This document shows positions 8,268 to 17,127 of a stretch of DNA of 64,000 nt, piece after piece. Numbering within the stretch: position 1 is the stretch's first letter; each line of letters starts with the position of its first letter. Source of the stretch: CADEDH01 sp963732695 (GTDB taxonomy: Bacteria > Actinomycetota > Acidimicrobiia > Acidimicrobiales > SZUA-35). Both the position numbers and the translations under genes were made by a program. The notes below the pieces were generated by a model that worked only from the letters and a program-made list of their open reading frames with translations, ran no database searches and was not told where the DNA came from. The stretch lies in assembly GCA_963732695.1 (NCBI GenBank), contig CAVTAP010000005.1:391374-455373 (forward strand), given 5' to 3'.

Positions 8268-9925
8268 GTGGAGACGAAGCCGTCGAACCGCGGGCCACGG
8301 TGAACCGGCGACGGCTCGGGGCGGCGGCCGTGGCCGTGCTGGTGGTGGCCGGTGTGGCCGTGGGGGTGTCCGGCCTGGGGCCCGACGCCGCCGACACCGC
8401 AACCGACCTCACCGCCGAGCCCTTGAAGACAGGCACCGTCACCACCGGCGACCTGGCCGTGAGCGACCGGTTGGAGGGCACGCTGCAGCGAACCTCGGAG
8501 CTGGTGGTGGTCCACCGGATCTCCGGCGTCACCCCGGGCACCGGCAGCGTTGGCAACTCGAACGGTTCCGGGCTCGGCACCGGCGCCGCCGCCAGTGGGG
8601 CCGCCCCCTCCGGCGCCGGCGGCGCCGGCCTCACCGCCTGGTTCCGCCCCGCCCTCGTGCTGCAGGATCCGGGGGCGCAGGATACGGGCGCGCAGGGCGG
8701 CGCGCTGGTCTGCGGGAGCACCACCACGGCGGCGAGCGACCCGCCGACCACCACCACCTCGTCGGCCTGGGCATCGACCACCTCGCCCACCGATCCTCCG
8801 TCGTCCACCACCACCGATCCGCTGTCCACCGACCCGTCGGTCACCGTCGGTCCCGGGCCCACGACCACTGCCGCCCCGGACGGTGATCCCTGCGGCCCGG
8901 CCCCCACCTCCACCTCCGCTCCCACCCCGTCGTCCAGCGGTGCACCCGGCGCCGGCACACCGGCCGGCGGGCTCCCCACCGGCGGAGCGTTGCCGGCGCG
9001 CGGCCTCGGGGGCGGTGCCGGCGCCGGCGGCGGGACCGGTTCGGGTTCGTCGGGGGCGGCGTCGGCCCAGGCCGCCACGCCGACCGAGATGGTCACCTCC
9101 CTCCTCGCCGCCGGCACCGCCGTGCACTCGGGCGACGTGGTCTACTCGGTGGAGGGCCGCCCGGTGGTGGCCCTCGCCGGCGCCGTGCCGGCCTGGCGGG
9201 ACCTGGCGTCGGGCATCGACGACGGGGCCGACATCGTCCAGCTGGAAGCGGCCCTGACAGCCCTCGGATACAGCGACGACGGCGCCCTCACCGTCGACGA
9301 GGCGTGGGACGGCCACACCACGGCGGCGGTGAAGGCGTGGCAGACCGGCCTGGGCCTGGAGGCCACCGGCGAGGTGCCGCTGGGCTATGTGGTGTTCGTG
9401 CCGGCCGACACCACGGTCACGGCGGTGAACGCCGCCGTGGGCCAGAAGCTGGCCGACGGCGACGCCGTGCTCCGCCTGGCCACCCCGTCGCAGGAGGTGG
9501 TGGCGACCGTGCCGGCCGAGCTCCGTCCGGTCGTGGCCCCCGGGCTGTCGGTGGAGGTGAGCGGGGTGGCCGCCACCGTCACCCGACTGGGCTCGGCCAC
9601 TGGCTCCGACGGAACGGTGGATGTGGTGGCCTACATCACGCCCAGCGGGCCGATCACGGCGGCCGACGGGTCGACCGTGTCGGCCCGGTTCACGGTCACC
9701 GATGCCGCCGACGTGCTCCTGGTGCCGGTCGACGCCGTCACGTCCCGCATCGACGGCTCCTACGCCGTGCTGGCCGTTGACGAGTCGGGCGTCGCCGGCA
9801 CCTGGGTACCGATCGAGGTCCACGGCGTGGGCGACGGCAAGGTGGCGGCCACCGGCGACGGTCTCCACGAGGGCCTCACCGTCGCCCTCCCCGGCGACGT
9901 CGCTTCCTCCTCGTCGGCGCCCTGA
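8264..9925 (+). CDS. Peptidoglycan-binding membrane-fusion protein with Ser/Thr/Pro/Gly-rich insert (second adaptor)
   Basis: A 553-residue protein with one N-terminal membrane anchor (LGAAAVAVLVVAGVAVGVSGL). A beta-rich adaptor start (GDLAVSDRLEGTLQRTSEL) is interrupted by about 190 residues of Ser/Thr/Pro/Gly low complexity. After it come the second half of the lipoyl-like domain (TAVHSGDVVYSVEGRPVVAL), a PG_binding_1-like module (IVQLEAALTALGYSDDGA) and a C-terminal adaptor domain (ADVLLVPVDAVTSR). The insert is an extended, probably wall-spanning linker. The ATG at 8264 overlaps the permease stop. It differs strongly from the first adaptor, so the pump may use a heteromeric adaptor. Confidence 0.8.
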   Translation: MSGDEAVEPRATVNRRRLGAAAVAVLVVAGVAVGVSGLGPDAADTATDLTAEPLKTGTVTTGDLAVSDRLEGTLQRTSELVVVHRISGVTPGTGSVGNSNGSGLGTGAAASGAAPSGAGGAGLTAWFRPALVLQDPGAQDTGAQGGALVCGSTTTAASDPPTTTTSSAWASTTSPTDPPSSTTTDPLSTDPSVTVGPGPTTTAAPDGDPCGPAPTSTSAPTPSSSGAPGAGTPAGGLPTGGALPARGLGGGAGAGGGTGSGSSGAASAQAATPTEMVTSLLAAGTAVHSGDVVYSVEGRPVVALAGAVPAWRDLASGIDDGADIVQLEAALTALGYSDDGALTVDEAWDGHTTAAVKAWQTGLGLEATGEVPLGYVVFVPADTTVTAVNAAVGQKLADGDAVLRLATPSQEVVATVPAELRPVVAPGLSVEVSGVAATVTRLGSATGSDGTVDVVAYITPSGPITAADGSTVSARFTVTDAADVLLVPVDAVTSRIDGSYAVLAVDESGVAGTWVPIEVHGVGDGKVAATGDGLHEGLTVALPGDVASSSSAP

Positions 9926-10062
9926 GCTCCGGACGTATCTCGGCGGCGGCTCCTCGACCCCTCGACTTCCACGACACGCAGACGCTCGGCCCCGTCGACG
10001 CCGCTGAGCAGTGCAGACCGCACCAGGCTGCAGCGCGACGAGAAGGGTGGCAGTATCCGAGC

Positions 10063-10869
10063 ATGGCCAAGGCGATGGTGCGCGGGGTGGAGCTGGATCA
10101 CAGCCGGAGCGGCAGCGACGGCCCGGAGGTGGTGTGGGGCCACGGGCTCAGCTCCAACCAGCAGAGCGAGGACGGGTTCGGGCTGCTCGACTTCGACCGG
10201 CTGGCCGGCGCCTGCCGGCTGCTGCGCTATGACGCCCGAGGCCACGGCGCCTCGGGCTTCACCGCCGAGCCCACGGCCTACTCCTGGGACGAGCTGGGCC
10301 GGGACCAGCTGGCGCTGACCGAACAGCTCGGCATCGGTCGCTATGTGGCGGCCGGGGCGTCGATGGGGTGCGGTACGGCACTGCACGCCGCCGTCCTGGC
10401 GCCGGACCGCATCGGCGCCCTGGTGCTGGTCATCCCGCCCACGGCGTGGGAGACCCGGGCCGAGCGGGTGGAGGTCTGGGAGCAGGTGGCGCAGGTCATC
10501 GAGGCCAAGGGGGCCGAGGGGTTCATCGCCGGTATGGCGGCCATGCCCAAGCCCGACCCCCTCGCCGGCCGCCCCGAGTGGGACGACAACATGGCGGCCA
10601 ACGCCCGCCGCACCGATCCGGTCCGCCTGGCCGGCCTGTTCCGCGGCGCCGGCCACGCCGACCTGCCACCCCGGGAGGCGGTCGCCACCCTCGGCGTTCC
10701 CACCCTGATCCTGGCCTGGACCGGCGACCCCGGTCATCCCCAGTCGACGGCCGAGCAACTGGCCGAGCTGCTGCCCCAGGCCCAGCTCCACCTCGCCTCC
10801 ACCTGGGACGAGTTCCAGGCCTGGACCGACAACACCGTCGACTTTCTCGCCTCCCTCCCCGCCATCTGA
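10063..10869 (+). CDS. Alpha/beta-fold hydrolase
   Basis: A 268-residue serine hydrolase. The oxyanion segment is VWGHGLSS, a DARGHGAS loop follows, and the nucleophile elbow GASMG places the catalytic Ser at about residue 100. The late histidine normally found near the C-terminus is not obvious: a GDPGHPQS segment holds a His but is close to where the acid is expected. The substrate is unknown; esters, lactones or C-C bonds of ring-cleavage products are all possible. It stands alone, 137 bp after the export operon, with its own upstream region. The ATG at 10063 has no strong ribosome-binding site. Confidence 0.8.
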   Translation: MAKAMVRGVELDHSRSGSDGPEVVWGHGLSSNQQSEDGFGLLDFDRLAGACRLLRYDARGHGASGFTAEPTAYSWDELGRDQLALTEQLGIGRYVAAGASMGCGTALHAAVLAPDRIGALVLVIPPTAWETRAERVEVWEQVAQVIEAKGAEGFIAGMAAMPKPDPLAGRPEWDDNMAANARRTDPVRLAGLFRGAGHADLPPREAVATLGVPTLILAWTGDPGHPQSTAEQLAELLPQAQLHLASTWDEFQAWTDNTVDFLASLPAI

Positions 10870-11040
10870 ACCCACATCAGCCGCCGGTCAGCCGCCACCA
10901 CCGGCCTCGTGCTCGCCTGCCTCCCGGAGCGGCACGTGTGGAATGATGCCAGCCTGCCCACTGTGGCCCGGGGGAACCGCCGGCCCAGAGCCCAAGGGCC
11001 CGCCACGCCGGCGGCGCCCACGACCGTTTGGAGGATGTCC

Positions 11041-11970
11041 GTGACCAAGATCGGGGTGCTGCTACCCACCCGGGAGGCCGTGATCTACGGCGAGCGCACC
11101 GGCGACCCGCGGCCCCTGGTGGAGCTGGCGGTGGCGGCCGAGGAAGCCGGGTTCGACTCGGTGTGGGCCGGCGACTCGCTGCTGGCCCGGCCCCGGGCCG
11201 AGCCCCTCACCCTGCTGGCGGCGGTGGCCACCCGCACCACCCGGTTGGAGCTGGGCACCGCCGTGCTCCTGGCTTCGATGCGGAACCCGGAGCAACTGGC
11301 CCAGGCCACGGCCACCCTCGACGCCGTCTCCAGCGGCCGCTTCATCCTGGGCCTGGGCGCCGGGCCCGACACCCCCGGCGTGCGGGCCGACTTCGCCCTG
11401 GTGGGCGCGGACTTCCCCCGCCGATCCAGCCGGGCCTTCACCGCCGCCGAACGGGTCCGCTCCCTGTGGCGGGGCGACGGCGACGAGGGCGACGGCGGCG
11501 ACCAGATGTTTCCTCTCCCCGGCCGGTTCGGGGGCCCGCCGATCTGGTACGGCGGCTCGGGGCCCAAGGCGCTCCAGCGCACCGGCCAGGTGCTCGACGG
11601 CTGGTTCCCCATCGTGCCCACCGTCGACGCCTTCACCGCCGGGCTCCAGCGGGTGCGGGCGGCCGAGGCGGCCGCCGGGCGGCCGCACGGTGAGGTGTCG
11701 GCCAACCTGTACGCCACGGTGGTGCTGGGCGAGCCGGCGGCGGCCCAGGCCGAGCTGGACGAGCACTCACGGCTCTACTACGGCGTGCCCCACGAGGTGA
11801 TCGCCCGCCAGCAGGGCTCGGTGGCCGGCACGGAGGAGCAGGTGGTGGCCTGGCTCCGGGCCTTCATCGACGCCGGCGCCGAGCACCTCTGCATCCGCTT
11901 CGGCTGCGCCGACGCCGCCGCCCAGCTCGGCCGCTTCGCCCCCCTGCTGGCCGAGCTGCGCTCAGCTTGA
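11041..11970 (+). CDS. Luciferase-like (LLM class) flavin-dependent oxidoreductase
   Basis: A 309-residue TIM-barrel flavoprotein of the bacterial luciferase / F420-dependent reductase superfamily. The N-terminal strand is KIGVLLPTRE, then EEAGFDSVWAGDSLLARPR, LELGTAVLLASMRNPEQLAQ and the SSGRFILGLGAG turn. The C-terminal part carries VAGTEEQVVAWLRAFIDAGAEHL. Such enzymes use FMN or coenzyme F420. The GTG at 11041 was preferred over the ATG at 11035 because a GGAGG at 11030-11034 is correctly spaced for the GTG but abuts the ATG. The 3' end overlaps the convergent SRPBCC gene by 9 bp. Confidence 0.85.
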   Translation: MTKIGVLLPTREAVIYGERTGDPRPLVELAVAAEEAGFDSVWAGDSLLARPRAEPLTLLAAVATRTTRLELGTAVLLASMRNPEQLAQATATLDAVSSGRFILGLGAGPDTPGVRADFALVGADFPRRSSRAFTAAERVRSLWRGDGDEGDGGDQMFPLPGRFGGPPIWYGGSGPKALQRTGQVLDGWFPIVPTVDAFTAGLQRVRAAEAAAGRPHGEVSANLYATVVLGEPAAAQAELDEHSRLYYGVPHEVIARQQGSVAGTEEQVVAWLRAFIDAGAEHLCIRFGCADAAAQLGRFAPLLAELRSA

Positions 11971-12459
11971 CGCCTCGGCGGCGGCCTTCATGGCCGGGAG
12001 GGTCTTCTCGATGGAGTCGATGGCGTTGCGGCGGCGGCGCTGGACCTCCTCGTCGCCGTTCTCGATCATGACCGGCGACAGGTTCCGCAGCTCCCAGTGC
12101 TGGGTGAGCTTGGTGCCGGCACCCTCGGGCTCCAGCCGGTAACCCCACTGCACGAAGTTGAGGGCCGAGCCGCCGGTGATGAAGGTGAACGCCTGCTCCT
12201 CGTCCCGCTCCACGATCTCCACCAGGCCCTTCCATTCCTGGCCGTCGCGGCGGTTGACGCCCACGAACTCGTCGCCCACCAGGCCGGTACCCACCGAGCC
12301 GTCGGGCTTCTTGCGCCAGTACCCCCCGGTGTTCTCCGGGCTCCACTCGCCGTAGCGCTCCATGGCCGTCACCATGGCCCACACCTTCGACGGCGGGGCG
12401 TCGATGTGGATCGAGTCGGAGTGGCTGAAGATCGGGCCGTCGGTGCTCATGGCCGTCAT
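11962..12459 (-). CDS. SRPBCC-family (START-like) ligand-binding protein
   Basis: A 165-residue protein. The opening DSIHIDAPPSKVWAMVTAMERYGEWSP is the classic first strand and helix of polyketide-cyclase/SRPBCC folds. The C-terminal strands (GTKLTQHWELRNLSP) and final helix complete the hydrophobic cup. Members bind lipids, polyketides or coenzymes, or act as cyclases; the ligand cannot be inferred. The gene is convergent with the LLM oxidoreductase (9-bp overlap of 3' ends) and divergent from the amine oxidase. Two ATG codons, at 12459 and 12450, are equally plausible starts. Confidence 0.8.
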   Translation of the reverse strand: MTAMSTDGPIFSHSDSIHIDAPPSKVWAMVTAMERYGEWSPENTGGYWRKKPDGSVGTGLVGDEFVGVNRRDGQEWKGLVEIVERDEEQAFTFITGGSALNFVQWGYRLEPEGAGTKLTQHWELRNLSPVMIENGDEEVQRRRRNAIDSIEKTLPAMKAAAEASS

Positions 12460-12587
12460 CTTGACCGCGGGAGCGGCCGGGCGCCACCGACGGCCTGTGT
12501 GAAGCCTGGGTGAAGGGCGGCTTGCGGGTCCCGGGCCGGGGTGATGCCACAATTACCTTCATCATCGACGACGGAGGTGCCCGACCC

Positions 12588-14495
12588 ATGACCGAGATGC
12601 TGACCAACCTGTCCACCGCCCATCCCCTCGACCGGCTCACCGAGGACGAGTCGGTGGCGGCGGTGGCCCTGGTCAAGGCCGACAGCCGATACCGGCCCGC
12701 GATGCGCTTCGGCAGCGTCAACCTCCACCTCCCGCCGAAGGAGGAGGTCATCGGTTTCATACCTGGCTCACCGGTGGAGCGGGCGGCCGACGTGGTGCTG
12801 GTCGACATCGGCGACGGCTCGACCCACGAGGTCACGGCCTCCATCACCGCCGGCGGGGTCACGGCCTGGGAGCGGCTGGAAGGCGTGCAGGCGTCGGTCA
12901 TGCTCGACGAGTTCTTCGAGGCCGAAGCCGTGATCCAGGCCGACCCCGGGTTCCAGGCGGCACTGGCCAAGCGGGGCATCACCGACATGTCGCTGGTCAC
13001 GGTGGACCCCTGGTCGGCCGGGAACTACGGCGACCCCGAGGAGAACGGCGCCCGGGTGCTGCGGGCCCTGGTGTGGGTGCACGACCAGCCGGGCGACAAC
13101 CAGTACGCCCGCCCGGTCGACGGCCTGATGGTGATCGTGGACCTGGCCCAGGGAAAGGTGGTGCGGGTCGACGACGAGCGGGTGCTGCCGGTGCCGCCCC
13201 AGTCGGCCGAGTGGTCGCGGGCCTTCGTCGACCACCAGCGGACCGGCGTGAAGCCGCTGGAGATCGTGCAGCCCGAGGGGCCGAGCTTCACCGTGGTGGG
13301 CGACCGCCTGAGCTGGCAGAAGTGGGACCTGCGGGTGGGGTGGACCAGCCGGGAGGGCCTGGTGATCAACACCGTCACCTACGCCGACGGCGACGAGGTG
13401 CGGCCGGTGCTGTTCCGGGCGTCGCTGGCCGAGATGACCGTGCCCTACGGCGACCCGTCGAGCACCCAGGCCCGCAAGAACGCCTTCGACGCCGGCGAGT
13501 ACGGCCTCGGCATGCTGGCCAACTCCCTCATCCTCGGCTGCGACTGCCTGGGCGAGATCCACTACCTCGACGCCCACGTGTGCAACGCGGCCGGCGAGGT
13601 GGTGCGCATCCCCCAGGCCATCTGCATCCACGAGGAGGATTTCGGTATCTCGTGGAAGCACACCGACTTCCGCACCGAGGCCACCGAGGTGCGCCGGCTG
13701 CGGCGCCTGGTGGTGTCGTTCATCGCCACCGTCGGCAACTACGAGTACGGCATCTACTGGTACTTCTACACCGATGGTCGGATCGAGAACGAGATCAAGC
13801 TCACCGGCATCCTGTCCACCGCCGGGCTCGACGACGGCGAGACCACGGCCTACGGCACCGTGCTGGCCCCCAACCTGTACGGACCCAACCACCAGCACTT
13901 CTTCTGCACCCGGCTCGACCTGATGATCGACGGCACCGACAACACGGTGGTGGAGGTGAACGCCGTGCCCGCCCCGCAGGAGGAGAACCCGTGGGGCAAC
14001 GCCTTCCGGGCCGAGGCGACGGTGCTGGCCACCGAGCAGGCGGCCCAACGTCGGGTGAACACCGAGACCAGCCGGTACTGGAAGGTGGTCAGCGGCCACC
14101 GCACCAACGCCACCGGCACCCCCACCGGCTACAAGCTGCTGGCCGGGGAGAACGCCGTGCCGTACGCCACCGAGTGGTCGTCGATCCGTCAGCGGGCGGG
14201 GTACATGTGGAACCACCTGTGGGTGACGCCCTACGTGCCCGACGAGCGGTGGCCGGCCGGCACCTACCCCAACCAGCACGCCGGAGGCGACGGGCTGCCG
14301 GCGTGGACGGCGGCCGACCGGCCGATCGAGAACACCGACGTGGTGCTGTGGTACGTGATGGGCCACACCCACGTGCCCAGCCTGGAGGACTGGCCGGTGA
14401 TGCCGGTGGCCCACATCGGCTTCACCCTCAAGCCATCGGGCTTCTTCGACCAGTCGCCGGCCATGGACATCCCCCCGGCCAGCCACTGCCACTGA
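12588..14495 (+). CDS. Copper-containing primary amine oxidase (TPQ enzyme)
   Basis: A 635-residue copper amine oxidase, the usual bacterial length. It oxidises primary amines to aldehydes with release of ammonia and hydrogen peroxide. The motif TVGNYEYG holds Tyr385, the precursor of topaquinone. Asp301 in FDAGEYG matches the catalytic base. The copper ligands are His435 and His437 (NHQHFF) and probably His595 (GHTHVPSLEDWP). The numbering closely parallels the Arthrobacter globiformis enzyme. No signal peptide is seen, so it is cytoplasmic. The ATG at 12588 follows a GGAGG at about 11-bp spacing. Aldehyde products could feed the neighbouring catabolic genes. Confidence 0.93.
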   Translation: MTEMLTNLSTAHPLDRLTEDESVAAVALVKADSRYRPAMRFGSVNLHLPPKEEVIGFIPGSPVERAADVVLVDIGDGSTHEVTASITAGGVTAWERLEGVQASVMLDEFFEAEAVIQADPGFQAALAKRGITDMSLVTVDPWSAGNYGDPEENGARVLRALVWVHDQPGDNQYARPVDGLMVIVDLAQGKVVRVDDERVLPVPPQSAEWSRAFVDHQRTGVKPLEIVQPEGPSFTVVGDRLSWQKWDLRVGWTSREGLVINTVTYADGDEVRPVLFRASLAEMTVPYGDPSSTQARKNAFDAGEYGLGMLANSLILGCDCLGEIHYLDAHVCNAAGEVVRIPQAICIHEEDFGISWKHTDFRTEATEVRRLRRLVVSFIATVGNYEYGIYWYFYTDGRIENEIKLTGILSTAGLDDGETTAYGTVLAPNLYGPNHQHFFCTRLDLMIDGTDNTVVEVNAVPAPQEENPWGNAFRAEATVLATEQAAQRRVNTETSRYWKVVSGHRTNATGTPTGYKLLAGENAVPYATEWSSIRQRAGYMWNHLWVTPYVPDERWPAGTYPNQHAGGDGLPAWTAADRPIENTDVVLWYVMGHTHVPSLEDWPVMPVAHIGFTLKPSGFFDQSPAMDIPPASHCH

Positions 14496-14553
14496 GGCCA
14501 GCCACTGCCGCTGGGTCCCCGGGCGCCGTACGCTGGCGCCTCGGGAGGCCCTC

Positions 14554-15807
14554 ATGTCCGACACCGCAGAACCGTCCACCCCCGTGCCAGCGCCGGTCGC
14601 AGCGGCGGCGCCCGGCGCCCTGGCCGGCATCCGGGTGGTGGAGCTGGCCACGATCCTGATGGGCCCCTACTCGGCCCGCATCCTGGGCGACCACGGGGCC
14701 GACGTGATCCGCATCGAGTCGCTCACCGGAGACTCCAGCCGCAACAGCCTCCCGGCCCGGAGCCCGGCCATGAGCTCGCTCAGCCTGCTGGTGCAGCGCA
14801 ACAAGCGGAGCATCTCGCTCGACCTCAAGTCACAGGAGGGCCTGGCCGCCGCCCTCGACATCATCGCCACCGCCGACGTGGTGGTCACCAACATGCGGCG
14901 CTCGGCCCTGGTCCGCCTCGGCCTCGATCCGAGCGAGCTGTGCCGGCGTGACCCGGGGCTGATCGTGTGCGTGGGCAACGGCTACGGATCGGACGGGCCG
15001 TACGGGGCCAAGGCGGCCTACGACGACGCCATCCAGGCCGGCTCCGGCCTGGCCTGGATCGTGGGCCAGGCCCGGCCCGGGGCCGAGCCGGCCTACGTGC
15101 CGGCCATCATGGCCGACAAGATCTGTGGCATGACGATCGCCCAGTCGGTGCTGGCCGCCCTGGTCCACAAGGGCCGCACCGGCCAGGGGCAGGAGATCGA
15201 AGTACCGATGCTGGAGACGATGGTGGCCTTCAACCTGATCGAGCACCAGCGGGGCCACGTGTTCGAGCCGCCGGTGGACCCGTTCGGCTACCCCCGGCTG
15301 TTCAGCCCCGAGCGGCGGCCGTACCGCAGCGCCGACGGATGGGTGGCCATCCTCCCCTACGACGACCGTCACTGGCGGGAGTTCTTCGCCCTGATCGGAC
15401 AGCCCGAGCGGCTGCAGGATCCCCGGTTCGCCACCCACAACGACCGGATCCGCAACGTGGACGATGCCTACCGGGTGATCGCCGAAGCGGCCCCGGGCCG
15501 CACCACGGCCGAGTGGCTGGAAGCGTGCGAGGAACGGTCGATCCCGTGCTCGGCCGTGCTCGACCCGGCCCACATCGCCGAGGATCCCCACCTGGGGGCC
15601 GTGGGCATGGTCGAGGTGCTGGACCACCCGACCGAGGGGGCCTACCGCCACGTGAAGGACGGTCCCCGCTTCAGCCGCACCCCGATGGGCCTGCACCGCC
15701 ACGCCCCCCGGCTGGGCGAGCACACCCGGGAGGTGCTGGCCGAAGCCGGCTGGGACCAGGCCCGGATCGAGGCCCTGTTGTCGTCGGGGGCGGGCCGCCA
15801 GGCCTGA
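14554..15807 (+). CDS. CaiB/BaiF-type (class III) CoA-transferase
   Basis: A 417-residue protein with the family III CoA-transferase pattern. It has LAGIRVVELATILMGPYSARILGDHGADVIRIE near the start, then SISLDLKSQEG, and the catalytic aspartate at about residue 188 in IMADKICGMT. The C-terminal half includes the usual EWLEACEERSIPCSAVLDP segment. These enzymes move CoA between carboxylic acids, activating carnitine, bile-acid or aromatic acids for breakdown. It lies 58 bp after the amine oxidase and 77 bp before an SDR, with a strong hairpin in the latter gap. Confidence 0.9.
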   Translation: MSDTAEPSTPVPAPVAAAAPGALAGIRVVELATILMGPYSARILGDHGADVIRIESLTGDSSRNSLPARSPAMSSLSLLVQRNKRSISLDLKSQEGLAAALDIIATADVVVTNMRRSALVRLGLDPSELCRRDPGLIVCVGNGYGSDGPYGAKAAYDDAIQAGSGLAWIVGQARPGAEPAYVPAIMADKICGMTIAQSVLAALVHKGRTGQGQEIEVPMLETMVAFNLIEHQRGHVFEPPVDPFGYPRLFSPERRPYRSADGWVAILPYDDRHWREFFALIGQPERLQDPRFATHNDRIRNVDDAYRVIAEAAPGRTTAEWLEACEERSIPCSAVLDPAHIAEDPHLGAVGMVEVLDHPTEGAYRHVKDGPRFSRTPMGLHRHAPRLGEHTREVLAEAGWDQARIEALLSSGAGRQA

Positions 15808-15821
15808 GAATCCCCAACTTC

Positions 15822-15854
15822 GTCGAGCCTGCGGCGAGGCGCCGTAGGCTCGAC
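15822..15854 (+). terminator. 15-bp stem hairpin after the CoA-transferase
   Basis: Arms GTCGAGCCTGCGGCG (15822-15836) and CGCCGTAGGCTCGAC (15840-15854) pair over 15 positions with one G-U pair and a 3-nt AGG loop. It starts 15 bp after the CoA-transferase stop and lacks a T-run. It probably terminates or attenuates transcription before the SDR. Confidence 0.55.
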
Positions 15855-15884
15855 AAGGTCCGGGCCGGACGGTAGACATCCCCC

Positions 15885-16682
15885 ATGGGACGCATGGACG
15901 GCAAGTCGGTCTTCATCACCGGGGCGGGGAGTGGCATCGGGCGGGCGAGCGCCCTGCGGTGCGCCGCCGAGGGCGCGGCGATCACGGTGGCCGACATCAA
16001 CGGCGACCTGGCCCGGGCCACGGCCGAGGCCGTCACCGCCGCCGGGGGCCGGTGCCTGGGCCTGGCGGTGGACGTGACCGACGAGGCCCAGCTGGCCGAG
16101 GCGGTGGCGGCCGCCGTCGACCAGCACGGCAGCCTGACCAACCTGGTGAACTGCGCCGGGGGGTCGATCGCCGCCGACGACTCCGTCACCAAGGTCGACA
16201 TGGACGTGTGGGACCACACGATCAACCTCGACCTGCGGGGCACGTTCCTGGCCTGCCGCACCGCCATCCCCCACATCACCGCCGCCGGGGGCGGGTCGAT
16301 CGTGAACTTCACCTCGGTGGTGGCCCTGCAGGGCAACTTCAAGGGCCACGTGTACACGGCGGCCAAGGGCGGGATCATCTCCCTCACCCAGGCCCTGGCC
16401 GGGCGCTACTGGCGGGACAACATCCGGGCCAACTGCATCGCCCCCGGCGTGATCCTCACCGAGCGGGTGCGGGACCGGATCGGGCTGGGCGCCGACGTGC
16501 CGGCCGAGGACGCCGTGCGCACGGCGCTGGAGATGAACGCCCGCTTGGTGGACCAGCGCCACCCGTTCGGCGTCGGCGTGCCCGAGGACATCGCCAACGT
16601 GGTGCTGTTCCTGGCCAGCGACGAGAGCCGCATGGTCAACGGCGCCGTCATCCCGGCCGAAGGCGGCGCGGCCGCCTACTAG
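15885..16682 (+). CDS. Short-chain dehydrogenase/reductase
   Basis: A 265-residue classical SDR. The cofactor loop TGAGSGIG occupies residues 12-19, Asp-Ile-Asn follows the second strand (VADING), suggesting NAD preference, and the catalytic residues are Ser144, Tyr157 and Lys161 (YTAAK). The C-terminal PEDIANVVLFLASDESRMVNG is the standard ending. It oxidises or reduces an alcohol/ketone in an unidentified catabolic route, perhaps on CoA esters given the CoA-transferase upstream. Two ATG codons (15885 and 15894) are possible starts. Confidence 0.9.
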   Translation: MGRMDGKSVFITGAGSGIGRASALRCAAEGAAITVADINGDLARATAEAVTAAGGRCLGLAVDVTDEAQLAEAVAAAVDQHGSLTNLVNCAGGSIAADDSVTKVDMDVWDHTINLDLRGTFLACRTAIPHITAAGGGSIVNFTSVVALQGNFKGHVYTAAKGGIISLTQALAGRYWRDNIRANCIAPGVILTERVRDRIGLGADVPAEDAVRTALEMNARLVDQRHPFGVGVPEDIANVVLFLASDESRMVNGAVIPAEGGAAAY

Positions 16683-16685
16683 AGT

Positions 16686-16744
16686 TCGTCAATATGGTTG
16701 ACGAGTGGAAGGTCCGGGCCTAGAGTCGTCAACTACATTGACGA
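16686..16744 (+). promoter_or_regulatory. Promoter with two identical-arm operators for cupin-marR
   Basis: Two palindromes share the same arms: TCGTCAA, 5 bp, TTGACGA at 16686-16704 and at 16726-16744. Their centres are exactly 40 bp apart. A sigma-70-like promoter fits between them: -35 TTGACG (16698-16703) lies in the right arm of the first operator, the spacer is 17 bp, and -10 TAGAGT (16721-16726) abuts the second operator. The MarR regulator encoded just downstream is the obvious ligand, so binding would cover the promoter and repress it. Confidence 0.8.
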
Positions 16745-16755
16745 ATGGAGCTGAC

Positions 16756-17127
16756 ATGCCGATCATCCCCGCCCCCGCCTCCCCCACCCATGATCTGGGC
16801 GACACACGGTTCACCGCCCTGGCCTCACCCAGCCGGGGATCGAGCGAGACCTCGGTCTGGATCGTCGAAATCGACCCCGGCGCCCCGCCCGCCCCCCACC
16901 GCCTGACCCGGGAGGAGATCTTCGTCGTGCTCGACGGTGCCGCCTCGGTGCGGGTGGGCGAGGTGACGGGCTCGGCGTCGGCCGGCGACACCGTGGTGGT
17001 GCCGCCCGACGTCAGCTTCGAGATCGCCTGTCTCGGGCGCACCCGGCTCCGCATGGTCTGCTGCCTGCCCATCGGCGGTCAGGCCTGTGTGGGCGACGCC
17101 ACCTTCACCCCACCATGGGCGGCATGA
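16756..17127 (+). CDS. Small cupin-domain protein
   Basis: A 123-residue single-domain cupin. The first cupin motif region reads APHRLTREEIFVVLDGAASVRVGE, with His and Glu as possible metal ligands, and the second AGDTVVVPPDVSFEI. The usual His-x-His pair is reduced to a single His, so metal binding may be altered. It could sense or stabilise a small aromatic or act as a dioxygenase-like enzyme. The ATG at 16756 has a GGAG at 16747. It is the first gene of the cupin-MarR unit and overlaps marR by 4 bp (ATGA). Confidence 0.8.
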   Translation: MPIIPAPASPTHDLGDTRFTALASPSRGSSETSVWIVEIDPGAPPAPHRLTREEIFVVLDGAASVRVGEVTGSASAGDTVVVPPDVSFEIACLGRTRLRMVCCLPIGGQACVGDATFTPPWAA

